Source: Pseudodesulfovibrio thermohalotolerans (GTDB lineage Bacteria > Desulfobacterota > Desulfovibrionia > Desulfovibrionales > Desulfovibrionaceae). From it: a stretch of DNA of 64,000 nt. Shown piece after piece: positions 33,808 to 41,402 of this stretch (positions are counted from its first letter, which is position 1; the number at the start of each line of letters is the position of its first letter). The stretch spans positions 1,592,001-1,656,000 of the forward strand of contig NZ_CP120635.1 of assembly GCF_021353295.2 (NCBI RefSeq), in the 5' to 3' direction. The position numbers and the translations under genes are program-made. A model generated the notes under the pieces. It was not told where the DNA came from, did not search any database, and worked only from the letters and a program-made list of their open reading frames with translations.

Positions 33808-34434
33808 CTACGCACCGGCCCCGGAAACGAAATCCAGGACACGCCTTACATGCTCCTCACCGTGGACCTTAACCTCTTCCCTGAGGTTGCTTATCAACCG
33901 CGCATCCTCCGGAGACAGCTGCACGACCCCATCGATCTCTATCGTCGCCGAATGCGTGACGCTCTCCGACGTTTTGACAGCGACATCCGGCGGCCATGCG
34001 CCAACGACACCGAACCCGTCGTCTGCGAGGTCAGGCTCCGGCTCCGGCACGATTCCGACGACCGCCGTCACAGTCCGAAAACCATTGCGCAACACGATCG
34101 AGATACCGGCCTGTATGATCGTGCCCGGAGCCAGGCGCACGGTCTGCGCCCCGGTCGCCAGATCCCCTTCATCGCACGTGTCGTTGACCAGCGGCCTGGA
34201 ACGGCCGGACAGGACGACGTTGTTGTGCTTGCTCACGTAGCACTGGCCATGAACGACACAGGCCCAGGTTTTGACCTCATCGACGTCTGGCAACCAGTCC
34301 TTCTCTCGGCCTCGGCCGTCAACGAACCGAACATCAGGCCTTACCGTGACCGGCACGAGCCTATCCTGCGCGGCGGCGGCGGAGGCATCCGGACCACCAA
34401 AAATCCCCTTGATCATTTCCCTGCTCAATTCCAT
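33808..34434 (-). CDS. Unknown protein of the leftward array
   Basis: 208 residues, ATG at 34434 after CGGAGAG. A short helix (MELSREMIKGIFGG), then a beta-rich body (TWACVVHGQCYVSKHNNVVL, VRLAPGTIIQAGISIVLRNG) and a helical end (PEDARLISNLREEVKVHG). Three cysteines. Not recognised. Second gene of the unit starting at promoter C; hairpin H3 lies between it and the first. Confidence 0.6.
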   Translation of the reverse strand: MELSREMIKGIFGGPDASAAAAQDRLVPVTVRPDVRFVDGRGREKDWLPDVDEVKTWACVVHGQCYVSKHNNVVLSGRSRPLVNDTCDEGDLATGAQTVRLAPGTIIQAGISIVLRNGFRTVTAVVGIVPEPEPDLADDGFGVVGAWPPDVAVKTSESVTHSATIEIDGVVQLSPEDARLISNLREEVKVHGEEHVRRVLDFVSGAGA

Positions 34435-34459
34435 CTTTTTTCTCTCCGTTTTTCTTTGT

Positions 34460-34483
34460 GGCCCCCAGCCTCCTTTGGGGGCC
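34460..34483. repeat. Intergenic hairpin H3 of the leftward array
   Basis: GGCCCCC/GGGGGCC. On the minus strand: AACAGGCCCCC, loop, GGGGGCCACAA, then the CGGAG ribosome site of the next gene. Confidence 0.7.
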
Positions 34484-34490
34484 TGTTGAA

Positions 34491-34928
34491 CTATCCGCGG
34501 TTCTCGCTTTCGATGAGCCCCTCTTCAATCCACCTATTCAATCCCTTGCTGAAAACACCTTTTACCGCCGGTCGATTGTTGAACCGCTTGGTCTTCATCC
34601 ATCCAAGCTCTCCGTGGCGGTCAGACGTGTATGCCCCGGAAAGCGTGGACCCGATGACGAACACCACACTGTCAGTGTAGTCCCCGTATAATTCCAGGGC
34701 GTTGATATCGAGTCCGTAAATGCTGACGTCGATTTTCCCGGCTCCGCAGTTGTCGATGCAGTGGCTAAAGCAATCGTTGTGCTCGCGCAGACTCACTCCG
34801 CCATAGATAATGTCCTTGATGTAAGTGCTGGACGAATAGCCGTTGGGATGGTGAAACCGCATGTCCATGGTGTCCCATTCCTCGTCATAGCCAAGTCCCT
34901 GAAAATCTCCATTGATGCGCCGATCCAT
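34491..34928 (-). CDS. Unknown acidic protein of the leftward array
   Basis: 145 residues. The ATG at 34928 has AAGGAG eight bases upstream; an ATG seven codons earlier has none. Sequence begins MDRRINGDFQGLGYDEEWD, with CFSHCIDNCGAG in the middle (three Cys, one His) and a C-terminal basic stretch (WMKTKRFNNRPAVKG). No family recognised. First gene after promoter C. Confidence 0.6.
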   Translation of the reverse strand: MDRRINGDFQGLGYDEEWDTMDMRFHHPNGYSSSTYIKDIIYGGVSLREHNDCFSHCIDNCGAGKIDVSIYGLDINALELYGDYTDSVVFVIGSTLSGAYTSDRHGELGWMKTKRFNNRPAVKGVFSKGLNRWIEEGLIESENRG

Positions 34929-34975
34929 TTCTTCATCTCCTTGTTTCATGGGGTTTTCCCCGCCCCATGCCTAAG

Positions 34976-35004
34976 TTATTTCACATCAAAACGAGCAATT
35001 TCAA
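34976..35004 (-). promoter_or_regulatory. Shared-architecture promoter C
   Basis: On the minus strand TTGAAA (35004-34999), 17 bases, AAATAA (34981-34976), TGTG before the -10. The distance from -10 to ATG is 48 bases, close to promoters A (51) and B (47). Confidence 0.6.
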
Positions 35005-35037
35005 CTGTTTACAATAATATTTTTTACGCTATAACCC

Positions 35038-35070
35038 AAACACAAAACACCCTGGCGCTGACCGGTTTTT
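35038..35070 (+). promoter_or_regulatory. Conserved prophage element, copy C
   Basis: AAACACAAAACACCC then TGGCGCTGACCGGTTTTT. Same orientation as copies A and B. Confidence 0.55.
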
Positions 35071-35182
35071 GTTGATTTGGAAACGACAAAAAGCGGTAAC
35101 ACGAAAAAAAAGATTTTATGCGCTTGAAAAAGTGGTGGGGAATTGGGGAAATGGGAAAGGACAAGGAAAATGAAAAGAAAAA
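35071..35182. other. Spacer right of element C
   Basis: A+T-rich, no supported gene. Contains ACACGAAA (35099-35106) and CGCTTGA, at the same distance from the element as ACACGAAA in copy B. Confidence 0.4.
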
Positions 35183-35201
35183 GGCCCCCGGAAAGGGGGC
35201 C
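35173..35201 (-). terminator. Terminator of the leftmost-reading three-gene unit
   Basis: On the minus strand GGCCCCC, five bases, GGGGGCC, then TTTTTCTTTT. Ends the unit 36892-35231. Confidence 0.85.
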
Positions 35202-35230
35202 TGAAGGAGGGCGCGACGGCTTGACGGGGA

Positions 35231-36091
35231 TCAGTCGTCGGCCGGGGGGGACGTGGGAGACTTGTGGTCGGGGTCGCGAACGTGGCGGACGATCAGGAAA
35301 TCGAAAAACTTGCTGCCGTGACCGTCGAGGCGATATTGTCCGGCGAGGAGGCGGAGGTGATGGCAGCGTGGCGATGTGTCGACCTCGTAATGCGGCTCAC
35401 GGCCGCGAAGATACCCGCGAACTTTGACCGGATTTCCGCAGTAAATACAACGGGTTTTGATCGTTGCCGGGCCGTCGTTTGGGATTACTTTGCGGACCTC
35501 GGTCAGGTCGGGGAGGGCTTCAAAGCCGGTCATCTCGAAGCCGGCTTTGTAGACGGTCGCCGGCGTTACAATCGGCGATCGGAGGCATTTTTTTGCGAGT
35601 GCTTCATAGTGCTCGATCGCGTCGATTGATGCGACGCGACCGGTATATTTAGCGATATGACGGCCGTGAACGGTGTCGTCGAGGAGGCAGGTGGCAGAGG
35701 CGTCGGTCGTCAGGACGGCCGGGTGGCCAATATCATATCCAGGGAGGTCGTGAAAATGGACAGTGCCGTGGAGCTGGAGGATGCGAAGTTTTTGCATCAG
35801 GTCGACGATATTTTGGCCGTCCCAGAGGAGGTTTTGTGGGCGGATTCCGCCTGGGATCAGTCCCTGGCTTTTGAGATAGTTGACGGCGCATCCGAACTCG
35901 TTGACCGGCATCCCATGGGTTGAGATTGCAAGGTATCCTGACCGGATATTGATCTCTGCTGCGAGGTCTTCCGGGACGGAGAACAGTTCTGGCCATGAGC
36001 AATAGATCTCCTGCTGATAAGCGTCATGCTTGTCGATTTCCCCGTTTTCCAGCGCCCCTGGGCGGCGTGATTTTCGTATTAGTTTTTCCAT
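35231..36091 (-). CDS. Unknown protein with C-terminal Cys/His cluster
   Basis: 286 residues. ATG at 36091 is preceded by AAAGGAGGAAGG, much better than any upstream start in the longer frame. Near residues 230-262 it has RCIYCGNPVKVRG and SPRCHHLRLLAG, a possible zinc site. The central part (LLWDGQNIVDLMQKLRILQLHG, TVHFHDLPGYDIGHPAVL) is not recognised. Third gene of a three-gene unit with short spacers. Host-modifying or defence roles are possible for right-arm genes but untested. Confidence 0.6.
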   Translation of the reverse strand: MEKLIRKSRRPGALENGEIDKHDAYQQEIYCSWPELFSVPEDLAAEINIRSGYLAISTHGMPVNEFGCAVNYLKSQGLIPGGIRPQNLLWDGQNIVDLMQKLRILQLHGTVHFHDLPGYDIGHPAVLTTDASATCLLDDTVHGRHIAKYTGRVASIDAIEHYEALAKKCLRSPIVTPATVYKAGFEMTGFEALPDLTEVRKVIPNDGPATIKTRCIYCGNPVKVRGYLRGREPHYEVDTSPRCHHLRLLAGQYRLDGHGSKFFDFLIVRHVRDPDHKSPTSPPADD

Positions 36092-36107
36092 AATTCCTTC
36101 CTCCTTT

Positions 36108-36482
36108 CTAAAAGTCGTCGACAGCCGCCCGGAGCATGTCGCCAAGATTTTTTTCTCGTTTCCGACCAGACAGCATTGCGCCGCTAAAAATATCGAAAAC
36201 CAAGGCCCGTTTTTCAGAACGCTGAACAGCGTCGTTATGCGCTTTGACGATATACGCCGGAGCACCGTCGGCTGGTTCCCAAAGTTCAACTGGAAACGTG
36301 ACGTAATGAAGTGAGCCACGGTCTGGCAGGAATTCGGCGACAATATCTCCGCTATCTTCGAGATAAAGTCGAATCCCCGAAAACAGTTCTGACATTGAAT
36401 ACCTTGCGGTGACACCGGCCCTGACCAACTCGGCGAAGATCGTCTCGTCGAGAACAACGTGTTTCCTGCTTATTTCGCACAT
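36108..36482 (-). CDS. Unknown protein, right arm
   Basis: 124 residues from the ATG at 36482, two bases after the preceding stop; GGAG lies in the end of that gene. Sequence MCEISRKHVVLDETIFAEL then VTFPVELWEPADGAPAYIV, C-terminus basic then acidic (KREKNLGDMLRAAVDDF). Not recognised. Translationally coupled with its upstream neighbour. Confidence 0.6.
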   Translation of the reverse strand: MCEISRKHVVLDETIFAELVRAGVTARYSMSELFSGIRLYLEDSGDIVAEFLPDRGSLHYVTFPVELWEPADGAPAYIVKAHNDAVQRSEKRALVFDIFSGAMLSGRKREKNLGDMLRAAVDDF

Positions 36483-36484
36483 AG

Positions 36485-36892
36485 TTAGCACTCCATGTTG
36501 GCAACTATTTCAAGAAGAGCGTCTTGGTTGTCGAACACCTCGTCACGAGACAGCGCGATCTCCTCCTGGACCTGCGGATCAGTGGTGATCAAAGCCGAAG
36601 TCGTATCGAACCAGGTAAACACCCGGCCAACATGCCTCCCACTCATGGGATCAAACGAAATCTGGAGATGGTAAAAGACGGCCCCAGGAACGGCGACCAA
36701 CGTCTCGCTGATGACGAGATCGTCAACCGTCGGAAGCGCCGCAATCAGCGATCTGCGATCTTCTGCGGCGGCAATCCGCTCAACTTCAGCTTCCAAAAAA
36801 TCTGATATCCGCATCAAACCCCCGTCGTTTGCGGTTACCGGCCAGGACTGGCCGACGAAGCCAAAGCATAGCTCGATTTCGTCGGGCGTCAA
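36485..36892 (-). CDS. Unknown protein, right arm, first in unit
   Basis: 135 residues if the TTG at 36892 is used (MTPDEIELCFGFVGQSWPV). An in-frame ATG at 36814 (MRISDFLEAEVERIAAAED) has a G-rich ribosome site and would give about 109 residues. The body AVFYHLQISFDPMSGRHVG and the acidic C-terminus are not recognised. It lies nearest the tRNA-Pro junction and leads a three-gene unit ending at 35231. Confidence 0.55.
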   Translation of the reverse strand: MTPDEIELCFGFVGQSWPVTANDGGLMRISDFLEAEVERIAAAEDRRSLIAALPTVDDLVISETLVAVPGAVFYHLQISFDPMSGRHVGRVFTWFDTTSALITTDPQVQEEIALSRDEVFDNQDALLEIVANMEC

Positions 36893-37021
36893 CGAGAGAA
36901 AAGAAATAAAAAGAGGGAGTTAGACTCTTGTTAATCGGTGCGGGTGGTTATGATATTTGGCGGTGGCCAGGGGGTGGCACGGAGAGTGGAGGACGCTTCA
37001 GGTCTGGCCACCGAGAATGGC
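36893..37021. other. Spacer at the prophage right end
   Basis: No gene seen. It would hold the promoter of the three-gene unit; no clear -35/-10 pair stands out. Confidence 0.3.
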
Positions 37022-37071
37022 GGTTACACGATGGTTACACTGTTGTGCTTGTGTAACCGGCATGTGTAACC
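37022..37071. repeat. Inverted-repeat cluster next to tRNA-Pro
   Basis: GGTTACAC at 37022-37029 and 37033-37040, and the inverse GTGTAACC at 37051-37058 and 37064-37071, form two nested perfect pairs across 50 bp. Arm-type integrase sites or a regulator-binding site would look like this; the position beside a tRNA favours recombination. Confidence 0.75.
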
Positions 37072-37110
37072 AAAGAAAAGGGCACTTACAACTTTATGCT
37101 GTAAGTGCCC
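37072..37110 (-). terminator. Terminator of the tRNA-Pro gene
   Basis: On the minus strand GGGCACTTACA, nine bases, TGTAAGTGCCC (perfect 11-bp stem), then TTTTCTTT. Confidence 0.85.
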
Positions 37111-37118
37111 GTAATCTC

Positions 37119-37195
37119 TGGTCGGGATGACTGGATTCGAACCAGCGATCTCTGCGTCCCGAACGCAGCGCTCTACCAGACTGAGCCACATCCCG
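37119..37195 (-). tRNA. tRNA-Pro (anticodon CGG), CCA encoded
   Basis: On the minus strand the cloverleaf has acceptor CGGGATG/CATCCCG, anticodon stem CTGCG/CGCAG with loop TTCGGGA (anticodon CGG), T loop TTCGAAT, discriminator A and CCA at 37121-37119. The 3' end faces the prophage, the normal arrangement for a phage integrated at a tRNA 3' end. Confidence 0.95.
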
Positions 37196-37438
37196 ATGCA
37201 CGTGAGGAGAGGTGTTTAGCGTAGCCCTGATGAAAAGGCAAGGGAAAATTTCAATCAAAGTTAAGGTTGTGGACAAAGAGGCAAAAGCCACTTAAGGTCG
37301 GAAATTGAAAGACAAAATGACATCCTGCCGAGCCTGAATCGGTTGCTGGCGTACGTTTGCGGGGGATTTTCCGCAGTCCCGGGGGCTCCCCCGGGGGGTG
37401 GAAATTCGCAATATGCCGTTTTCCAAGGAGTTGCATAC
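37196..37438. other. Intergenic region between tRNA-Pro and cheB
   Basis: No gene. For the tRNA (minus strand) a TTGCCT...TAAACA pair lies near 37218-37240. Before cheB there are GC-rich hairpins, CCCGGGGG/CCCCCGGG near 37379-37396. AAGGAG at 37425-37430 is the cheB ribosome site. Confidence 0.4.
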
Positions 37439-38482
37439 GTGATTAAAGTTCTCGTCGTTGATGATTCCGCATTCATGCGCAAGGCCATCAGCACGATGCT
37501 CGACAAGGACCCCGACATCTCCGTGGTGGGGGTGGCCCGCAATGGGCGGGAAGGGCTGGACATGGTGCGTCGGCTCGACCCGGATGTCGTGACCATGGAC
37601 ATCGAGATGCCCGAGATGGACGGTCTGACCGCCCTGCGGCACATAATGATGGAATCACCCCGGCCCGTGCTCATGGTCAGCTCCCTGACCACCGAAGGTG
37701 CGGAGTCCACCCTGAAGGCCATGGAGCTCGGCGCCGTGGACTTCATTCCCAAGCAGCTTTCCAAGGTGTCCCTCGACATCATCAAGATCGAGCGGGATCT
37801 CATCGAGAGGGTCAAGACCGTGGCCGCCAGGAAAATGCGCCACACCGCCGCTCGATCCGCCCGCAGGACGCCTCGGCCCGTGGCCGCGCCCCGGGTGGGC
37901 GGGCGTCCCCAGCGCGACGTGGTGGCCATCGGCGTTTCCACCGGCGGTCCGCCCGTGGTCCAGAAAATTCTTTCTTCGCTGCCCGCTGATTTCCCGGCCG
38001 GCATCGTTATCGCCCAGCACATGCCCGCTGCCTTTACCGGCCCGTTCGCGGCCCGACTCGACGGGGTAAGCAAAATCAAGGTCAAGGAAGCCGAGAGCGG
38101 CGACATCCTCAGGCCCGGCCACGCGTTTGTGGCTCCCGGCGGCAGGCATATCGTCCTCGATCAGAAGATCAGCCGCATTGAGATCGTGGTCACGGACGAG
38201 CCCGCCGAAGCCCTTTACAAACCCTCCGCCAACGTGCTTATCAGCTCGGTGGCCGAGGCTGTGGGGCGACGCGGGCTCGGCGTCATCCTGACCGGCATGG
38301 GCAACGACGGGTGCGAAGGCGTCCGCGATCTCAAGGCGAAGGGCGGGCGGGCCCTGGCCCAAAGCGATTCCACCTGCGTGGTCTACGGTATGCCGAAGGC
38401 CGTGGTGGAGGAGAACCTGGCGGACGAAATAGTGGATCTCGACGACATGGCCGAGTCCATTCTGGCTAATCTTTACAAGTAA
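37439..38482 (+). CDS. cheB: CheB chemotaxis protein-glutamate methylesterase
   Basis: 347 residues from a GTG eight bases after AAGGAG. An N-terminal receiver has the acidic pair Asp8/Asp9 and phospho-acceptor Asp54 (VVTMDIEMPEMDG). The C-terminal methylesterase has Ser167 (GVSTGG), His194 (AQHMP) and Asp290 (GMGNDG). It removes methyl groups from chemoreceptors when phosphorylated by CheA, resetting adaptation. First gene of the che operon. Confidence 0.95.
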   Translation: MIKVLVVDDSAFMRKAISTMLDKDPDISVVGVARNGREGLDMVRRLDPDVVTMDIEMPEMDGLTALRHIMMESPRPVLMVSSLTTEGAESTLKAMELGAVDFIPKQLSKVSLDIIKIERDLIERVKTVAARKMRHTAARSARRTPRPVAAPRVGGRPQRDVVAIGVSTGGPPVVQKILSSLPADFPAGIVIAQHMPAAFTGPFAARLDGVSKIKVKEAESGDILRPGHAFVAPGGRHIVLDQKISRIEIVVTDEPAEALYKPSANVLISSVAEAVGRRGLGVILTGMGNDGCEGVRDLKAKGGRALAQSDSTCVVYGMPKAVVEENLADEIVDLDDMAESILANLYK

Positions 38483-38521
38483 CAAACGACCCGCGAACCG
38501 GAAGGGGGGAGGTCTGACGTC

Positions 38522-40453
38522 ATGGCGGATTGTACCGAATATTTGGCCTTGCTGAGCAGCGACAACAAGGAGATTGTCCGGGAGAGCGCCTTCAGGGCAG
38601 GCGAGGACAACTGTGTCGAGGCCGTGCCCAGGCTGGCCGAGCTGCTCAAGACCCATCATTTGGGCATCCAGGAGGCCGTGGACAGCTCCCTGCGCAAGAT
38701 CGGCGGCCGGGAGACCGTGGGAGCGGTCATACCGCTGCTGCGCTCCGACGAGGCCTCCGTGCGCAATCTGGCCATGGACATCCTTCGCGAGGTGGGCAAC
38801 CAGGACATGCCGTCGCTTATTGATCTGACCCTGGACGACGACCCGGACATCCGTATTTTCGTGGCCGATATTCTCGGCTCCACCGGGAGTCTCCTGGCGG
38901 TTCAGCCTCTTTGCGAGGCCCTGCTTGGCGATCCCGAGGTCAACGTTCGCTATCAGGCCGCCGTGAGCTTGGGCGAACTCGGCATGGAGGACGCCATTCC
39001 ATGTTTGAATCAAGCCATCAATGACGAGGAGTGGGTTCAGTACTCCGTGATCGAGGCTCTGACCAAGATCGGGCATACCAGCTCGGTGGATGCCCTGGTC
39101 AAGGCCCTGGACGGCGCCTCCGATCTGGTCGCTTCCATGATAATCGATTCTCTTGGCGAGATGGGCAACGTCAAGGCCGTGACCATGCTCCTCAGGCGGA
39201 TTGCCGATTCCCCCACGGCTCTGCGCAACAAGATCGTCAAAGCCATCGTCAAGATTCTCGGCGGCAAGTCCCTGACCCTGCTCAGCGATGAGGAACGGGA
39301 GCGGTTCAGGCAATACCTGCTGGTGGCTTTGCAGGATGAGGACGAGGAGATTCAGGACGCGGCCATTCAGGGACTGGCCTACGTGGGCGGCGAGGACGCT
39401 TCCGCAGGCATCCTCAGTATCGCCGGAAAGTTGGATCAGGATCGCGACCACGACCGGCTGGAGCTGATTATCGGTTTTCTGGCCCAGATCGGCCTGACCG
39501 AGGCGCTCAAGACCGTGCTGCTCGGCGAGGACCAGGACGAGGCCCGCGTGGCCGTGCAGGTTCTTTCCCATATCGCTCCGAATGCCTGCACCCTGGACAA
39601 CTGTGTCTGCCAGGTGCTCATGGAGGCATTCTGGAAGGCCTCTCTGCCCGTGCAGCGGCAGATCGTCGGCGTAGTGGCCGCCAAGGGCGAGGAGCAGACA
39701 AAGGATTTCTTCATCAAGGTTCTCAACGAGCATCAGGACGGCACCGTGCTGAAGAGCGCGGTCTATCTGCTTGGCGAGAAGCTCAGGCTGCCCGAGGTGG
39801 TGGACCGGATTTTTCCGCTCATGGAGCATCAGTACGACGATGTGAAGGAGGCCGCGCTGGATGCGTGCATCGCCATCGGCGGCCCCGATGTTCAGGCCCA
39901 TTTCCAGGAAATGTTCGGAAGTTCCGAGTCGATCAATCGGCTCATGGCCGCTTACGCCCTGGGCAAGCTCGGGCCCATGGAGAATCTTGATATCCTGACC
40001 CAAGCTGCGGAGGACGAGGTCCCGGACATCCGCAAGGTGGCCGTGGAGGCCCTGGCCGCTTCCGGCGGCGACGACGCGGTCTGGCGGCCCTTGGTCCTGC
40101 ACCGGCTGTTTGACGAGAGCAAGGACGTTCGTTTGACGGTCGTTGAGATCATGGGACGCCACTATGACCGGGATATGGTCCCCCATCTTCTGGATGCCCT
40201 GAACGACGAGGACGACTGGGTCAAGATTCGGGCCATGGACGCCCTGGGCGAGCACGCCACTGTCGAGGCCGTCCCGCTCATGATCGACATGCTGGACAAC
40301 TCCAATCGGTTCGTGGTCATGAAGGCTGTCGAAGCCCTTGGTAACATCGGCGGCAGCGAGGCCTTCGCGGCCTTGTTGGAAGTAACCAACCGCGACGAGT
40401 ACGAACTGGTCAGCGCGGCCGAAGAAGCCATCTCCAAGATTCAGGAAATGTAG
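38522..40453 (+). CDS. HEAT-repeat scaffold protein in the che operon
   Basis: 643 residues, ATG after GGGGGAGG. Built almost entirely of HEAT/PBS-type repeats of about 31 residues: VRNLAMDILREVGNQDMPSL, VNVRYQAAVSLGELGMEDAI, VQYSVIEALTKIGHTSSVDA and others through to VKIRAMDALGEHATVEAVPL. No catalytic motif, no signal peptide; cytoplasmic. Being between cheB and cheR, it probably binds signalling proteins of this pathway. The partner is unknown. Confidence 0.85.
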   Translation: MADCTEYLALLSSDNKEIVRESAFRAGEDNCVEAVPRLAELLKTHHLGIQEAVDSSLRKIGGRETVGAVIPLLRSDEASVRNLAMDILREVGNQDMPSLIDLTLDDDPDIRIFVADILGSTGSLLAVQPLCEALLGDPEVNVRYQAAVSLGELGMEDAIPCLNQAINDEEWVQYSVIEALTKIGHTSSVDALVKALDGASDLVASMIIDSLGEMGNVKAVTMLLRRIADSPTALRNKIVKAIVKILGGKSLTLLSDEERERFRQYLLVALQDEDEEIQDAAIQGLAYVGGEDASAGILSIAGKLDQDRDHDRLELIIGFLAQIGLTEALKTVLLGEDQDEARVAVQVLSHIAPNACTLDNCVCQVLMEAFWKASLPVQRQIVGVVAAKGEEQTKDFFIKVLNEHQDGTVLKSAVYLLGEKLRLPEVVDRIFPLMEHQYDDVKEAALDACIAIGGPDVQAHFQEMFGSSESINRLMAAYALGKLGPMENLDILTQAAEDEVPDIRKVAVEALAASGGDDAVWRPLVLHRLFDESKDVRLTVVEIMGRHYDRDMVPHLLDALNDEDDWVKIRAMDALGEHATVEAVPLMIDMLDNSNRFVVMKAVEALGNIGGSEAFAALLEVTNRDEYELVSAAEEAISKIQEM

Positions 40454-40468
40454 GAGCACTTCACAGGA

Positions 40469-41344
40469 ATGTCGTCTCTCTTTTCGAAAACCATATCCCT
40501 CGGCAAGGAACTCAAGATCACGGATCAGGAGTTCTCCAATCTGCGGGATTTCATTTATGCCGAATGCGGCATCTATATCGCGGACAATCGCAAGTATCTG
40601 TTGGAAAACCGACTTGGGAACCGGCTCAAGAAGCTCAACCTGAAGAATTTCGACGAATACTACAATCTGCTTCGGTTCGACCCGGCCAAGGGTGCGGAGA
40701 TGAAAAAGCTGTTCGAGGTCATCACCACCAACGAAACCAGCTTTTACCGCAACCCGCCCCAGTTGAAGGTCTTTCAGGAAGAGGTGCTGCCTCACGTCCT
40801 CGACTCTTGCCGGAAGAAGGGCAGGAGGCTTCGGTTGTGGTCGGCCGGTTGCTCGACCGGCGAGGAGCCCTATACCATCTCCATCATTCTTCGCGAGATG
40901 CTCAAGGCGGAACTCGCTTCCTGGGACATTCGCATCACCGCCAACGACCTTTCCGAACGGGTGTTGGAGTCGGCCCGGCGGGGAGTGTACAACGACTATA
41001 CCCTGCGGACCGCGCCGGAGGAGATCGTCGCACGCTACTTCGACCGCGACAACGGACAGAACAAGATCAAGCCCGAGGTCAAGCGGCTCGTTAGCTTCGG
41101 GCAGATCAACCTCAAGGACCGGATGCAGCTCAGGCGTGTCGAACGTTCGCAGATAGTTTTCTGCCGGAATGTCATTATTTATTTCGATGACGAGATGAAA
41201 AAGCGGGTTATCAACGCCTTTTACGACAACCTGCTTCCGGGCGGTTATCTGGTCATCGGCCATTCCGAGTCGCTGCACAACATTACCCGTGCGTTCAAGC
41301 CCATTCACTATCCTGGTGCCATCATTTATCAGAAGGAGGAGTAG
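40469..41344 (+). CDS. cheR: CheR chemotaxis protein methyltransferase
   Basis: 291 residues. The N-terminal helical domain (LRDFIYAECGIYIADNRKYL) precedes the SAM-binding domain with TTNETSFYRN, WSAGCSTGEEPYTI and FCRNVIIYFD, all CheR signatures. It methylates glutamates of chemoreceptors with S-adenosylmethionine. No C-terminal TPR repeats. Confidence 0.95.
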   Translation: MSSLFSKTISLGKELKITDQEFSNLRDFIYAECGIYIADNRKYLLENRLGNRLKKLNLKNFDEYYNLLRFDPAKGAEMKKLFEVITTNETSFYRNPPQLKVFQEEVLPHVLDSCRKKGRRLRLWSAGCSTGEEPYTISIILREMLKAELASWDIRITANDLSERVLESARRGVYNDYTLRTAPEEIVARYFDRDNGQNKIKPEVKRLVSFGQINLKDRMQLRRVERSQIVFCRNVIIYFDDEMKKRVINAFYDNLLPGGYLVIGHSESLHNITRAFKPIHYPGAIIYQKEE

Positions 41345-41402
41345 GACGTGTTCCGTGAAGGATTTGATGTGGTGACGCCTGCCGTGCTAATAAGGGGGAG
41401 TT

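Noticed and set aside
33736..34680. 314-codon plus-strand frame starting with the GAAG repeat
   Set aside because: Antisense to two leftward genes with proper ribosome sites; composition is Arg-rich and crosses the hairpins.
37349..37365. Possible sigma-54 promoter before cheB (TGGC...TTTGC)
   Set aside because: The spacing between the GG and GC dinucleotides is one base short, and sigma-54 contacts do not tolerate that.
37655..41308. 1217-codon minus-strand open frame
   Set aside because: It runs antisense through cheB, the HEAT-repeat gene and cheR, all clearly coding on the plus strand; long antisense frames arise from the G/C-ending codon bias.
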